DNA from: Ancylomarina sp048268005
Lineage (GTDB): Bacteria > Bacteroidota > Bacteroidia > Bacteroidales > Marinifilaceae
Assembly: GCA_048268005.1 (NCBI GenBank)
Contig: JBLWWJ010000004.1
Coordinates: 248,001-312,000, forward strand
DNA: 64,000 nucleotides
Reading direction: 5' to 3'
Shown in pieces: positions 52,686 through 60,941 of the stretch. The notes beneath the pieces are model-generated. The model saw nothing but the letters and a program-made list of their open reading frames with translations, was not told where the DNA came from and made no database searches. A program made the translations under genes and the position numbers. Position 1 is the stretch's first letter. Each line of letters starts with the position of its first letter.

Positions 52686-52693
52686 TATTTTTG
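52686..52693 (+). promoter_or_regulatory. Putative -7 box of the sodium:solute symporter gene
   Basis: TATTTTTG, about 24 bases before ATG 52717. Its position inside the longer alternative frame (from 52669) favours the ATG at 52717 as the true start. No -33 box is visible. Confidence 0.42.
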
Positions 52694-52716
52694 AGACTTC
52701 ATTTCAAATTAGATTT

Positions 52717-54165
52717 ATGTCCCCATTAAATATCCTCCTTGTAGTTGTTGGCTACTTTACACTTTTATTAGTTATCTCATATTTTACTAGCCGCAAAGCT
52801 GATAATAAAGCTTTTTTCATAGGTAATAAACAATCACCTTGGTATGTCGTTGCTTTTGGTATGATTGGGGCTTCACTTTCAGGCGTGACTTTTATTTCGG
52901 TACCTGGTTGGGTTAGGTCAACTGAGTTTTCTTATATGCAAATGGTGTTAGGCTACATGCTTGGTTATATTGTTGTAGCTAATATTTTATTGCCTTTGTA
53001 TTACCGATTAAACTTGACATCAATTTATACTTATTTGAAAGAACGGTTTGGTAATGTTTCATACAAAACGGGTGCTTCTTTCTTTTTACTTTCCAGAACA
53101 ATTGGAGCTTCATTTCGTTTGTTTCTGATGGCAAATGTGCTTCAAATAACAGTATTTGATGCATGGGGAGTCCCATTTGCTCTAACGGTTTTGATCACTA
53201 TAATGTTGATTTGGCTTTACACCTTTAAAGGTGGTATCAAGACGATTATTTGGACTGATAGTCTTCAAACCTTGTTTATGTTATTGTCGGTAGGTATTAG
53301 TATTTATCTAATAATGGATAAGCTTGACCTAAACATAGCAAGTACACTAAGTACCATTCGAGAAAGTGAATATGGAAAGGTATTTGAATTTAATGACTGG
53401 GCTAGTAAACAACATTTTTTGAAGCAATTTTTTACGGGAGCTTTTATTACTATCGTGATGACTGGGCTCGATCAGGATATGATGCAAAAGAATTTAAGTT
53501 GTAAGAACCTGAAGGAAGCTAAAAAGAATATGTATTGGTATGGCTTTGCTTTTATTCCTGCCAACCTGTTATTCCTAATGCTGGGATCCTTACTTTTAAT
53601 ATTTGCTCAACATCAGGGTATTGCAATTCCAGAGCGTGGAGATGATTTGTTTCCAATGTTGGCAACTCAGCACCTTGGACCCGTTGTTGGTTTATTCTTT
53701 TTGGTTGGATTGATGGCCGCTGCATATTCGAGTGCCGATTCAGCTCTTACCTCGCTAACGACCTCTTTTACCGTTGATATATTGGGTGCGGATGAAAATG
53801 ATGAAGCAAAGACCAAGAAACTACGTAGTCGATCACATTTACTGTTCTCTTTGATTTTATTGCTGGTCATCTTAATATTTAGAGCCATTAATGATGATTC
53901 GGTTATTTCAGCCATCTTTACAGTTGCAGGATATACCTATGGCCCATTGTTGGGCTTATATGCTTTTGGCTTATTTACTTCCATTCAAGTTAAAGATAAA
54001 TGGGTGCCTTTGGTAACGATAGTGGCACCGGTTTTATGCTATATCTTTTCTCAAAACTCGATGGATTGGTTTGGATTCACATTAGGATTTGAATTATTGA
54101 TGCTGAATGGATTCTTAACTTTTATTGGTTTGCTGGTAATCAGAAGAAATAAGGATAAAGGATAA
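52717..54165 (+). CDS. Sodium:solute symporter (SSS family)
   Basis: A 482-residue inner-membrane transporter with about 13 helices, started at ATG 52717 (MSPLNILLVVVGYFTL). The family pattern is clear: SRKADNKAFFIGNKQSPWYVVAFGMIGASLSGVTFISVPG (read in parts) in helices 1-2, RTIGASFRLFLM, TFKGGIKTIIWTDSLQ and GLMAAAYSSADSALTSL near helix 9. The substrate (proline, sugar, nucleoside or organic acid) is not decided by sequence. The last codons are part of a heptamer tandem repeat. Confidence 0.9.
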   Translation: MSPLNILLVVVGYFTLLLVISYFTSRKADNKAFFIGNKQSPWYVVAFGMIGASLSGVTFISVPGWVRSTEFSYMQMVLGYMLGYIVVANILLPLYYRLNLTSIYTYLKERFGNVSYKTGASFFLLSRTIGASFRLFLMANVLQITVFDAWGVPFALTVLITIMLIWLYTFKGGIKTIIWTDSLQTLFMLLSVGISIYLIMDKLDLNIASTLSTIRESEYGKVFEFNDWASKQHFLKQFFTGAFITIVMTGLDQDMMQKNLSCKNLKEAKKNMYWYGFAFIPANLLFLMLGSLLLIFAQHQGIAIPERGDDLFPMLATQHLGPVVGLFFLVGLMAAAYSSADSALTSLTTSFTVDILGADENDEAKTKKLRSRSHLLFSLILLLVILIFRAINDDSVISAIFTVAGYTYGPLLGLYAFGLFTSIQVKDKWVPLVTIVAPVLCYIFSQNSMDWFGFTLGFELLMLNGFLTFIGLLVIRRNKDKG

Positions 54166-54189
54166 AGGATAAAGGATAAAGGATAAAGG
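54153..54189 (+). repeat. Heptanucleotide tandem repeat (GGATAAA)5
   Basis: Five perfect copies of GGATAAA from 54153, plus two bases. The first copies encode the C-terminal Lys-Asp-Lys-Gly of the symporter and its TAA stop; the rest is downstream of the stop. Confidence 0.95.
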
Positions 54190-54217
54190 TGCGATGTTAG
54201 AAAGTTTTTTTTTATTT

Positions 54218-54265
54218 TCACATCATCACATCATCACATCATCACATCATCACATCATCACATCA
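54218..54265. repeat. Octanucleotide tandem repeat (TCACATCA)6
   Basis: Six perfect copies of TCACATCA. The last copy contains the TGA stop codon (minus strand) of the reductive-dehalogenase-like gene. Only 28 bases separate it from the heptamer repeat. Confidence 0.95.
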
Positions 54266-55615
54266 ATTCATCCATTTAGGCAGTTTCTTTGATTTTGGTT
54301 TACGACCATAAAAGAAGTCATCTAAAGGAGCAGCTATTCGTCTGAAAAGTGGCGAATGCTTTATTCCAAATCGAATCGCATTGTGCAATAAATTATCTGG
54401 GTGTGAATAGGGGCAAATCGCCATACAACGCCCACAGTCGGTTCCAGCCTTACACCAATAGGTAAAACAAGATTCTGAATTGATTTGCCATCTTTTAATG
54501 CCATCAACCATTTTAGGATTGTCTGATGAGATGGATTTACTCGGGCAAACTTCGGCACATTTTTTACAATGCAAACAGAAGTCCAGCATATAGTTTAGCT
54601 TCTTACGATCTTTAGTTGTTAATGGGAATTCTGTTGTGACAACACCTAAGCGAACTCTTGGTCCTTGCTTTGGAGTCATTAATAAACCCATGCGTCCAAT
54701 CTCACCCAAACCTGCATCTCGAGCCACTAAGGGACAAACAACTTGATAATTACCATCAATATGTGCCCGTGCTGAATAGCCCAGATGTCGCAGAAATTCT
54801 GCAACCTGAATGGCGATTCGCCCCGAATCCAGGTATTGTTGAGCTGATTCCATAACGATGGAAGATTGTGGAGCTGCTTGAACCATTTCTTCTGTCATTT
54901 CAACCGTGAAGGCAATGGCATGGCTATGCGAATTGTTTACTTCATTTCCATATTCGTCTCCACGACCTTTGTGGGAATACAAATGGTAATCCTTGAGTTC
55001 ACAGAATCCAATATCTAATGCACCAAGTTTCTTCCCCCAGGCTTTTAGGAAAGAACTCATCTTTTCAGGATCTGTTTCTTTACGATTGGCATTGACTTCA
55101 CCATCAACAGCTTTCTTAAACTGTCCAACTGCAAAGAAGCTGGCATGTGCAGCAGCAAAAGCGAATGGGTGGTTAAATAAGGATTTTTCAGAGCACAAAC
55201 CTGCCTCATTTCTAAAGGCATCATCCAAGGCTTTTTTTTCAGGGTATTTTTCATAGTAGGCCTTGTAAGTATCGCTGCCAACTATCAATTCATTTCGCGA
55301 AAACATCACGTTTCTCTCATCAATCTTAGTCAAAGGGATTTCGTCACAAATCGTTTGTGGCGTTTTAAAAGGATAAATAAAAAGAAGTCCTGTAAGTATC
55401 AAATCGGCAAATAGAACTAATGCCAGAATGTTGTAGTTATAATACCAAGCGATGAAATAGGGTATAGGAAGCAGCAAACCTATGATTAGGGCTCTGAATG
55501 CTGCTCTTTTCTCATTTTCGATATAAAAGATATAAGTGCTATATAGAAAGATGACTATAAAAGTCAATGAGCTAATCAGACAGAATAGTGTTGAAAGATA
55601 GAACAGGGTATCCAT
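54263..55615 (-). CDS. Reductive-dehalogenase homologue, membrane-anchored 4Fe-4S protein
   Basis: A 450-residue protein with two to three N-terminal transmembrane helices (4-85) and a soluble part like RdhA/epoxyqueuosine-reductase corrinoid enzymes. The stretch AGLGEIGRMGLLMTPKQG followed by RVRLGVVTTEFPL is the RdhA nitroreductase-fold signature. Two [4Fe-4S] clusters are predicted: C347, C350, C353, C357 (CLHCKKCAEVCP) and the second set around C383/C388 and C394, C397, C401 (CFTYWCKAGTDCGRCMAICP). There is no Tat signal and no separate RdhB anchor gene; the enzyme brings its own helices. Corrinoid binding and dehalogenation are inferred from the family only. QueG is less likely because of the second motif and the membrane part. 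Confidence 0.8.
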   Translation of the reverse strand: MDTLFYLSTLFCLISSLTFIVIFLYSTYIFYIENEKRAAFRALIIGLLLPIPYFIAWYYNYNILALVLFADLILTGLLFIYPFKTPQTICDEIPLTKIDERNVMFSRNELIVGSDTYKAYYEKYPEKKALDDAFRNEAGLCSEKSLFNHPFAFAAAHASFFAVGQFKKAVDGEVNANRKETDPEKMSSFLKAWGKKLGALDIGFCELKDYHLYSHKGRGDEYGNEVNNSHSHAIAFTVEMTEEMVQAAPQSSIVMESAQQYLDSGRIAIQVAEFLRHLGYSARAHIDGNYQVVCPLVARDAGLGEIGRMGLLMTPKQGPRVRLGVVTTEFPLTTKDRKKLNYMLDFCLHCKKCAEVCPSKSISSDNPKMVDGIKRWQINSESCFTYWCKAGTDCGRCMAICPYSHPDNLLHNAIRFGIKHSPLFRRIAAPLDDFFYGRKPKSKKLPKWMN

Positions 55616-55711
55616 TTACGACGACGATTAATGGTGTTGTTTCATTTAATAATACGTTGTCAAGATAGGTAAATTAGGCTTTTAGATTGTTTTGATTTCA
55701 AGTTTAGAATG

Positions 55712-55744
55712 AATAAAAGAAAGCCTCACTTTGGGTGAGGCTTT
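55712..55744 (-). terminator. Hairpin terminator after the KAS III gene
   Basis: AAAGCCTCAC / GTGAGGCTTT (55720-55729, 55735-55744). On the minus strand the following tract is T-rich but interrupted. Confidence 0.7.
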
Positions 55745-55768
55745 GATTGTATTAAACTAATTTTAGAT

Positions 55769-56848
55769 CTAAAATTGATAAACGAAGGCATTAATACTCA
55801 TACCAGCGCCAACCGATGCAAATACTACATGATCCCCTTTTGAGAATTGGTGGCCTTCAAGTTCACCTTTAGCAATCATATCATACAAAATAGGTACGGT
55901 TGCCACCGAATTATTTCCCATTTTTTTGATAATCATAGGCATGATATCATCGGGAACTTGTCGTTCGCCATATAAGCGGAATAAGCGTTTGGCAATGGCT
56001 TCGTCCATTTTTTCATTGGCTTGATGAATGAGAACTTTTTTGATATCCTTCAATCCCAAGCCTGCTTTTTCGATACATTCTTTTACCAGTTGTGGGACGT
56101 TAGAAATAACATATTCATAAATTTTATGGCCGTGCATTTTTATGTAGAAATCACGATCTCTATTTTGGAATTCAGGGTTATGTGAAGCACCTGACCAAAG
56201 CAAATAGGCCTCGTTTATGGTATCTGTACGAACAGAATGTGAGATAATACCTGTTTCATTTTCACTTTCAACTGCTTCTAGAATTGTAGCACCTGCACCA
56301 TCAGCGTAAATCATAGAATCTCTGTCGTGAGGGTCACAAACTCTGGAAAGTGTCTCAGAACCTATTACCATAACTCTTTTTGCATCGCCTGACTTGATAA
56401 AGTAATTGGCTTGAATCATGGCTTGTACCCAACCCGGACATCCGAATAGAATATCGTAAGCTACTGTTTTGGGATTTTCAATTTTTAGTAAGTGCTTGAC
56501 ACGTGCAGCAAGACTAGGCATCAATTGTGGTGCTACGGTATTAGCTGAAACATCGCCAAAATTGTGAGCAACAAGAATATAATCAAGGCTTTCTTTGTCG
56601 ATTCCTGAGGATTCGAGAGCTCTGCTTGCTGCTATATAAGCCAGATCAGATGCTTTTTGATCAGGTTTAGCATAGCGTCTTTCTTTAATACCTGTAATGC
56701 TATAGAATTTTTCAAGAACTTCAGGTGTAGCCGCTCCATTGTGACTACCATCAGCATTGTAAAATGTATTTTTTAGGAATTCTTCGTTCTTTACTTCAAC
56801 TTCAGGAATGTAGCTTCCCGATCCAACAATTTTTGAATATGTGCTCAT
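55769..56848 (-). CDS. 3-oxoacyl-[acyl-carrier-protein] synthase III family protein
   Basis: A 359-residue thiolase-fold condensing enzyme, started at ATG 56848 (MSTYSKIVGSGSYIP). The catalytic triad is visible: Cys in DILFGCPGW, His in VLIHQANEKMD and Asn in KMGNNSVATVP. The ending SVGAGMSINAFVYQF fits KAS III/FabH-like proteins. It is somewhat longer than FabH and not part of a fab operon. It could start branched or special fatty acids or another polyketide-like product. The substrate is unknown. Confidence 0.87.
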   Translation of the reverse strand: MSTYSKIVGSGSYIPEVEVKNEEFLKNTFYNADGSHNGAATPEVLEKFYSITGIKERRYAKPDQKASDLAYIAASRALESSGIDKESLDYILVAHNFGDVSANTVAPQLMPSLAARVKHLLKIENPKTVAYDILFGCPGWVQAMIQANYFIKSGDAKRVMVIGSETLSRVCDPHDRDSMIYADGAGATILEAVESENETGIISHSVRTDTINEAYLLWSGASHNPEFQNRDRDFYIKMHGHKIYEYVISNVPQLVKECIEKAGLGLKDIKKVLIHQANEKMDEAIAKRLFRLYGERQVPDDIMPMIIKKMGNNSVATVPILYDMIAKGELEGHQFSKGDHVVFASVGAGMSINAFVYQF

Positions 56849-57022
56849 CTTCAATTTTTTTATTCGTATTAAAAAAAAGTAGGGCGCATGAAAAAACTTT
56901 AAGGGAATTCTCCTTAAAGTCTGTTAGATAAGAGTATGAATCTACACTCATATTAAAGTGTATTCTGTTATAGTAGTTGCGGCTAAGTTAGAAATTTATT
57001 TATAAATACGATTTTTCAGACA

Positions 57023-57051
57023 CAAAAAAACGCAATCAGGAATTGATTGCG
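57023..57051 (-). terminator. Intrinsic terminator after the chalcone-isomerase-like gene
   Basis: CGCAATCA / TGATTGCG stem (57031-57038, 57044-57051) with a minus-strand T-run of seven. Confidence 0.85.
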
Positions 57052-57072
57052 CCTTGAATTATAAAGCTTTTA

Positions 57073-57627
57073 TTAATTTTTAAACAGTTGAGCTTTCAAT
57101 TTTTTATCGACCGGATTGCTGCCTAACCAAATGCCCCAAAGTGCTTTTTTAAAGGCTAATCCTTCGATGCAGGCAAGTTGTTTTTCATTTTTCGAAATAC
57201 TTGTGCCAGACTCAGGCTGATACGTAAATTGGAAAAGATCTTTTTTCTCAACACCTTGCTTAAAGATATTTAAGAAAGCTTCAATTTCGTTTTGAATAGC
57301 CTCAGGTTTACCTTGTGTTGATTTTTCAAATCCTTCACGAATGGCTTTGTCCATCTTTTCAGCTGTAATAAGTCCAGAAATAATACTTAGGCGAACCACA
57401 GCCGTTTCGTTATTTGATACAATCAGGCTTGCTTCTTGCTTGGTGTCTGAAACAAATAAGCCAAGTGTATACATGTCCATCCACAACTTAACTCGGGTTC
57501 CAGTTCCCTTAAGGTGAAGATCTTGGTTTTCAATTTTAAGATCTTGAGGAAAAACTTCAGTTTTGTCTTGAGCTATGGCAGTTAAACTGAAAAAAGCCAG
57601 AATTATAGGTATGAGTAATTTTTTCAT
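57073..57627 (-). CDS. Chalcone-isomerase-like family protein (exported)
   Basis: A 184-residue protein with a signal peptide (ending AIAQ). The body matches the bacterial chalcone-isomerase-like family: VKLWMDMYTLGLFVSD near residue 46, a central helical pair and the C-terminal ALWGIWLGSNPVDKKLKAQL motif. Bacterial members have no proven flavonoid activity; a fatty-acid-binding role has been suggested for related proteins. It lies between the KAS III gene and a small transporter gene on the same strand. Confidence 0.82.
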   Translation of the reverse strand: MKKLLIPIILAFFSLTAIAQDKTEVFPQDLKIENQDLHLKGTGTRVKLWMDMYTLGLFVSDTKQEASLIVSNNETAVVRLSIISGLITAEKMDKAIREGFEKSTQGKPEAIQNEIEAFLNIFKQGVEKKDLFQFTYQPESGTSISKNEKQLACIEGLAFKKALWGIWLGSNPVDKKLKAQLFKN

Positions 57628-57678
57628 TCGTGTCGTTATTAAGTAATAAGGTTTTAATAAAACTTATTGTAAGTTAAT

Positions 57679-57972
57679 CTAACTATATACAATTTTAGCA
57701 TAGCATAAGTAAAAAGTCGCTACGATATTAACCAGGTAGTTTAGCCACAGGGGGTATTGTCGTTTTCCAGATCTTAGATCACCTTCCAGTATGTAGATAA
57801 AGGTAAAAAAGACACCAAAGGCCCACATCAGAAGAAAGGACCAGTTGAAGCTGCTTACATCTTTGGTTTCCCAGGTTTGAACAACTTGTGGTATAACGCC
57901 AATACTGAGTATGATATTTCCAAACCAACCCAATGATTTGAAGAAACTTATTTTTTTTAAGAGTTTGTACAT
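57679..57972 (-). CDS. SemiSWEET/PQ-loop small membrane transporter
   Basis: A 97-residue protein with three transmembrane helices and the PQ motif SIGVIPQVVQTWETKDVSSF at the first helix end, the layout of bacterial SemiSWEET transporters, which dimerise to move sugars. The length is right. It is 51 bases upstream of the chalcone-isomerase-like gene. The substrate is not known. Confidence 0.75.
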   Translation of the reverse strand: MYKLLKKISFFKSLGWFGNIILSIGVIPQVVQTWETKDVSSFNWSFLLMWAFGVFFTFIYILEGDLRSGKRQYPLWLNYLVNIVATFYLCYAKIVYS

Positions 57973-58019
57973 AATTGTTTTGTCTTTTTATTTGACTAAC
58001 AATAATACTAATATTCTAT

Positions 58020-58886
58020 CTATAAACTCAGCATATATTTAATAATAGACTCATTAAAGCTTGTGTGTCTAACGAGATTCACTTTGTTGACTAGGTGTTT
58101 TGTTCTAGCCATATTACCCGTATATGTTTTATGTAGGACACCAAATCCGGCCGTGTAACCGGTAAAATAAAATTTGGTGAAAATTTGCTGAATACCTAAA
58201 GCAAGAAAGGCTCCATTAAATAAAAATGTAAACGAACCTTCGGTAATTTTACCACAATATATTTGTCCTGCTCCAGGTATAAATCGAGATAAATTTTCTG
58301 CTTTATTAATTGATTTAAGTTTGGGTAAATTCTTCTTAGAATATAAAGAATCGATTTTTTTGATACTAATTAATCTATCGTTTTCATCTGAAACATATTG
58401 CTTTGCATATAGTTTGGCTTTATTTTGAGCATTCTTCCACTTTTTCATTTCATTTAAAACAAAAATTTCAACCAATTGAGTCTCTTGAGGGAGGCTTTTT
58501 GCTTTATGCCTAAGTTGTGTAATCTGCATTAGGGCTTTGGGTAGCTTATTATCCAAATAATAACAAAGGCTTAGTTCTCTTTTTATATCAATGTAGTTAT
58601 CAGTGTTTTCCCGAAAGAGGTTAATCCGTTCTAATGTTTTACAAGCCTTAGTGAAATCAGCTAATAGTTTGTAGCATTGCGCTTTCTTGTATAAACAATT
58701 ATAATTGGATTGTTTGGTATCTGAGTAATACAAAAAACGCTCATATTCGATGGCAGCAGATTGAAAGTCTCCAATAGAGAATAAACTATCTGCTTTTTTT
58801 ATGATCTGACTATTTTCAGCGTGACTAATTGAAAATGTTCCGCAAAGGAATATGTATATTAAATAATATTTTTTGATCCATTTCAT
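58020..58886 (-). CDS. Exported TPR protein with C-terminal IPGxGQ membrane domain
   Basis: A 288-residue protein: signal peptide (ending SHAEN), TPR-like helices (28-150, ADSLFSIGDFQSAAIEYERF), then the segment LSRFIPGAGQIYCGKITEGS followed by a hydrophobic helix pair, like the DUF5683-type IPGxGQ membrane domain of Bacteroidetes. The gene overlaps the previous one by 62 bases, so translation is coupled. It has the same layout as its neighbour, so the two look like old duplicates that may form a complex. The function is not known. Confidence 0.8.
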   Translation of the reverse strand: MKWIKKYYLIYIFLCGTFSISHAENSQIIKKADSLFSIGDFQSAAIEYERFLYYSDTKQSNYNCLYKKAQCYKLLADFTKACKTLERINLFRENTDNYIDIKRELSLCYYLDNKLPKALMQITQLRHKAKSLPQETQLVEIFVLNEMKKWKNAQNKAKLYAKQYVSDENDRLISIKKIDSLYSKKNLPKLKSINKAENLSRFIPGAGQIYCGKITEGSFTFLFNGAFLALGIQQIFTKFYFTGYTAGFGVLHKTYTGNMARTKHLVNKVNLVRHTSFNESIIKYMLSL

Positions 58887-59670
58887 GGTTAAACTCTTCG
58901 TTTGAGATTTTTACTGAAAATACCGAGCCGTATATATTACCGACATAAAAAATAGTGAATATCGATCCAAATAGAATTGTTTTAAAATTTTTGATTCCGA
59001 GCTTTCTATGGTTCTCCCATGTGACTAAACCCGTTGATCCAACCATAAGCAAAGAGGCTATACCTTCTCCTGTTTTTCCGGCATACATTTTTCCGGATCC
59101 AGGAATAATTGCAGACATTAAACCTGCTAACCACATTTTTTTAGGCTTTCTATTTTTAAGCGAAGTGTATAATTTGTCGAGGTTTATAACTTCTGTTTGT
59201 AGAGCCGGTAGTATTAATTCTGATTTTATACGTGTAGATTCAAAAAGTTCGTAATCACGCTCCAAAAGTGCAATACCTGATGATTCAAAGCTTTTTAGTT
59301 GCTGTAGATTTGAATTTAGTTGAATGTCACTTAGAACTTTTTTAGCATCTTCGTAGTTTTGAGTGTGAGCATAATTGTAAGCGGCAAAAAAATGACTTTT
59401 ATGGTAGAAAGTAGACTTTTTGCTAACTCTTTTAAAGTTGTTAGCGGAGTTTGTTAGTTGCTTAAGAGAATATAAACTCCACCCCTTTAAATAGTACAAA
59501 CTATCGCTACTTGTTTTACCATCTAAATAATTTAGCTCGATAAGTGCTTCCTTAAAATCATTTGATTTGATTAAATGGTGAATAAAATCAAATCTTTGTT
59601 TTGTAGAATATTGAGCTAATAGGTTTAACGATAAGATGCAGAATAGACTTAATATGAATATTTTTTTCAC
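58825..59670 (-). CDS. Exported TPR protein with C-terminal IPGxG membrane domain (paralogue)
   Basis: A 281-residue protein with the same plan: signal peptide (ending LLAQ), TPR-like helices (28-150), then LAGLMSAIIPGSGKMYAGKT and two hydrophobic helices. The start is GTG at 59670, which overlaps the stop of the YidD-like gene as GTGA. The next-gene overlap is 62 bases. The conserved IPGSGKMYAGK motif is shared with its downstream neighbour. The function is unknown; its place in the operon suggests work with the YidD-like protein. Confidence 0.8.
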   Translation of the reverse strand: MKKIFILSLFCILSLNLLAQYSTKQRFDFIHHLIKSNDFKEALIELNYLDGKTSSDSLYYLKGWSLYSLKQLTNSANNFKRVSKKSTFYHKSHFFAAYNYAHTQNYEDAKKVLSDIQLNSNLQQLKSFESSGIALLERDYELFESTRIKSELILPALQTEVINLDKLYTSLKNRKPKKMWLAGLMSAIIPGSGKMYAGKTGEGIASLLMVGSTGLVTWENHRKLGIKNFKTILFGSIFTIFYVGNIYGSVFSVKISNEEFNHEMDQKILFNIHIPLRNIFN

Positions 59671-60161
59671 TTTGACTCGATCTTTATTATGGGTTTAATT
59701 TTATAATAACTCACACTGTCATGTGCATGACGGCTTTTTTGATCGAACTTAAAATAGTTGATACTGGTAGCGGCTATTCTATTGCATCTACATATTCTAT
59801 CAGAGCTCAAAAAAACACCTTTAATGAGGCCATATTCTCGAATAGCATCTTTACTAAAATCAGAACAGGTTGGATGATAAAGGCAGTCTGCAGAAAATTG
59901 TTGTGATAATACGTTTTGATAGAGGTAGAGTAGGGAGCCAAAGCTCAAACTTATGGGGTTGTATTTTTTTAACCAACTTTTTTCATTTTTGTAAATGTAA
60001 TCTCTGTGATGCTTGTTAGTATCTAGCGTGTTGGTTTTTGTTTTTAGAATCAATTGCAGGTTAGATTGCTTTTTTGTTTGAGCATATAGGCTTATGCTTA
60101 CATTAAAGGTGAAAAGGAGTATAAGAGTTAGCTTAAAGCTCAGATTGACTAACTTTTGCAT
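59667..60161 (-). CDS. Exported YidD-like protein
   Basis: A 164-residue protein started at ATG 60161 (MQKLVNLSFKL), which gives a signal peptide ending LYAQ; a longer frame from 60242 adds unrelated residues inside the previous gene. The core (about 85-135) is the YidD domain: SADCLYHPTCSDFSKDAI, EYGLIKGVFLSSDRICRCN, with the conserved Cys-x4-P-x-CS and RxxRC pattern. Ordinary YidD is a short cytoplasmic membrane-associated helper of the YidC insertase. This one has a signal peptide and 25-30 extra residues at each end. It overlaps the LolA-like gene by 29 bases. Confidence 0.83.
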   Translation of the reverse strand: MQKLVNLSFKLTLILLFTFNVSISLYAQTKKQSNLQLILKTKTNTLDTNKHHRDYIYKNEKSWLKKYNPISLSFGSLLYLYQNVLSQQFSADCLYHPTCSDFSKDAIREYGLIKGVFLSSDRICRCNRIAATSINYFKFDQKSRHAHDSVSYYKIKPIIKIESK

Positions 60162-60846
60162 TGTCAGGAATTTTAAAGTTAAAATAAGATGAAGTTGGTG
60201 TATTCGTGACATTAATATTTGAGAATATGGTTCGTTGAACAATAGAATCTCGTTCTGGAGTATAACTTATTTCAGTCACCTTTGTAGGCATTTTGAAATA
60301 GTTGGTTGCAAAATAATCGTAGTAGTATATTTTTTTAAGAATATCTCCCTCAAGATTGAAATAGGCTGCGTAAATTGGGTAGTCTCCATTATAAACAATT
60401 TCAACTTTTCTTATAGTCCTCATTGTTTCTGGTGCTTCCCAAACAAATATTAGGTATTTATCATCTAAACGAGAATCTACCATGGTAAATCCTTCTTTTT
60501 CCAATCCCAAATCTTGTTGCTGATTATTTGAAAAGTAATAAATCAATTCATTTTCGCTTGATAGGGTAATATCCTGAGTGAATGTAACCGTATTCGTTTT
60601 AGGAATATAAAGTTTTAATTCACCTTTTCGGTTGCTTATTTTTATGAATTTGTTTGGTGAAGTGTAAGCGGATACTAAAACACCTTGTTCTCTATCGTAA
60701 AAAAAATCGGCATGAGCTTTAGTTAATAAACCTTTTTTATACGACTGATTATCCATACTATAACTGATATAATTTGAACTCTTTTGCGAAAATGACAGAG
60801 TTGGTAGTAGAATAAAAAGCAATAATGAGAATCGAATAAGCAACAT
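60133..60846 (-). CDS. LolA-like periplasmic protein
   Basis: A 237-residue exported protein (signal peptide ending LSFSQ). The body is all-beta, with long strands typical of LolA/LppX-type lipid-binding folds: FFYDREQGVLVSAYTSPNKF, RTIRKVEIVYNGDYPIYAAY, TKVTEISYTPERDS. It lacks the size and motifs of true LolA, which carries lipoproteins to the outer membrane, so lipid or lipoprotein carriage is only suggested. It is the first gene of the four-gene overlapping operon. Confidence 0.7.
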   Translation of the reverse strand: MLLIRFSLLLFILLPTLSFSQKSSNYISYSMDNQSYKKGLLTKAHADFFYDREQGVLVSAYTSPNKFIKISNRKGELKLYIPKTNTVTFTQDITLSSENELIYYFSNNQQQDLGLEKEGFTMVDSRLDDKYLIFVWEAPETMRTIRKVEIVYNGDYPIYAAYFNLEGDILKKIYYYDYFATNYFKMPTKVTEISYTPERDSIVQRTIFSNINVTNTPTSSYFNFKIPDNAKVSQSEL

Positions 60847-60871
60847 ATTGTATTATTTGATAATTAAAAAT

Positions 60872-60923
60872 AAAATTGCTGTTACAAACCAAAAATGAAG
60901 ATTGGATTTATAACAGCAATTTT
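60872..60923 (-). terminator. Long-loop intrinsic terminator after the TM2 gene
   Basis: AAAATTGCTGTTA / TAACAGCAATTTT (13 bp) with a 26-base loop. The minus-strand T-rich tract follows. It separates the TM2 gene from the LolA-like operon. Confidence 0.65.
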
Positions 60924-60941
60924 TATTCTACCTTTGTGGAA

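Noticed and set aside
54153..54265. Possible CRISPR-like array
   Set aside because: The units are 7 and 8 bases, directly abutting, with no spacers and no cas genes; these are simple tandem repeats.
60162..60242. Longer start for the YidD-like gene
   Set aside because: It places 27 polar and hydrophobic residues before a normal signal peptide and lies deep in the LolA-like gene.
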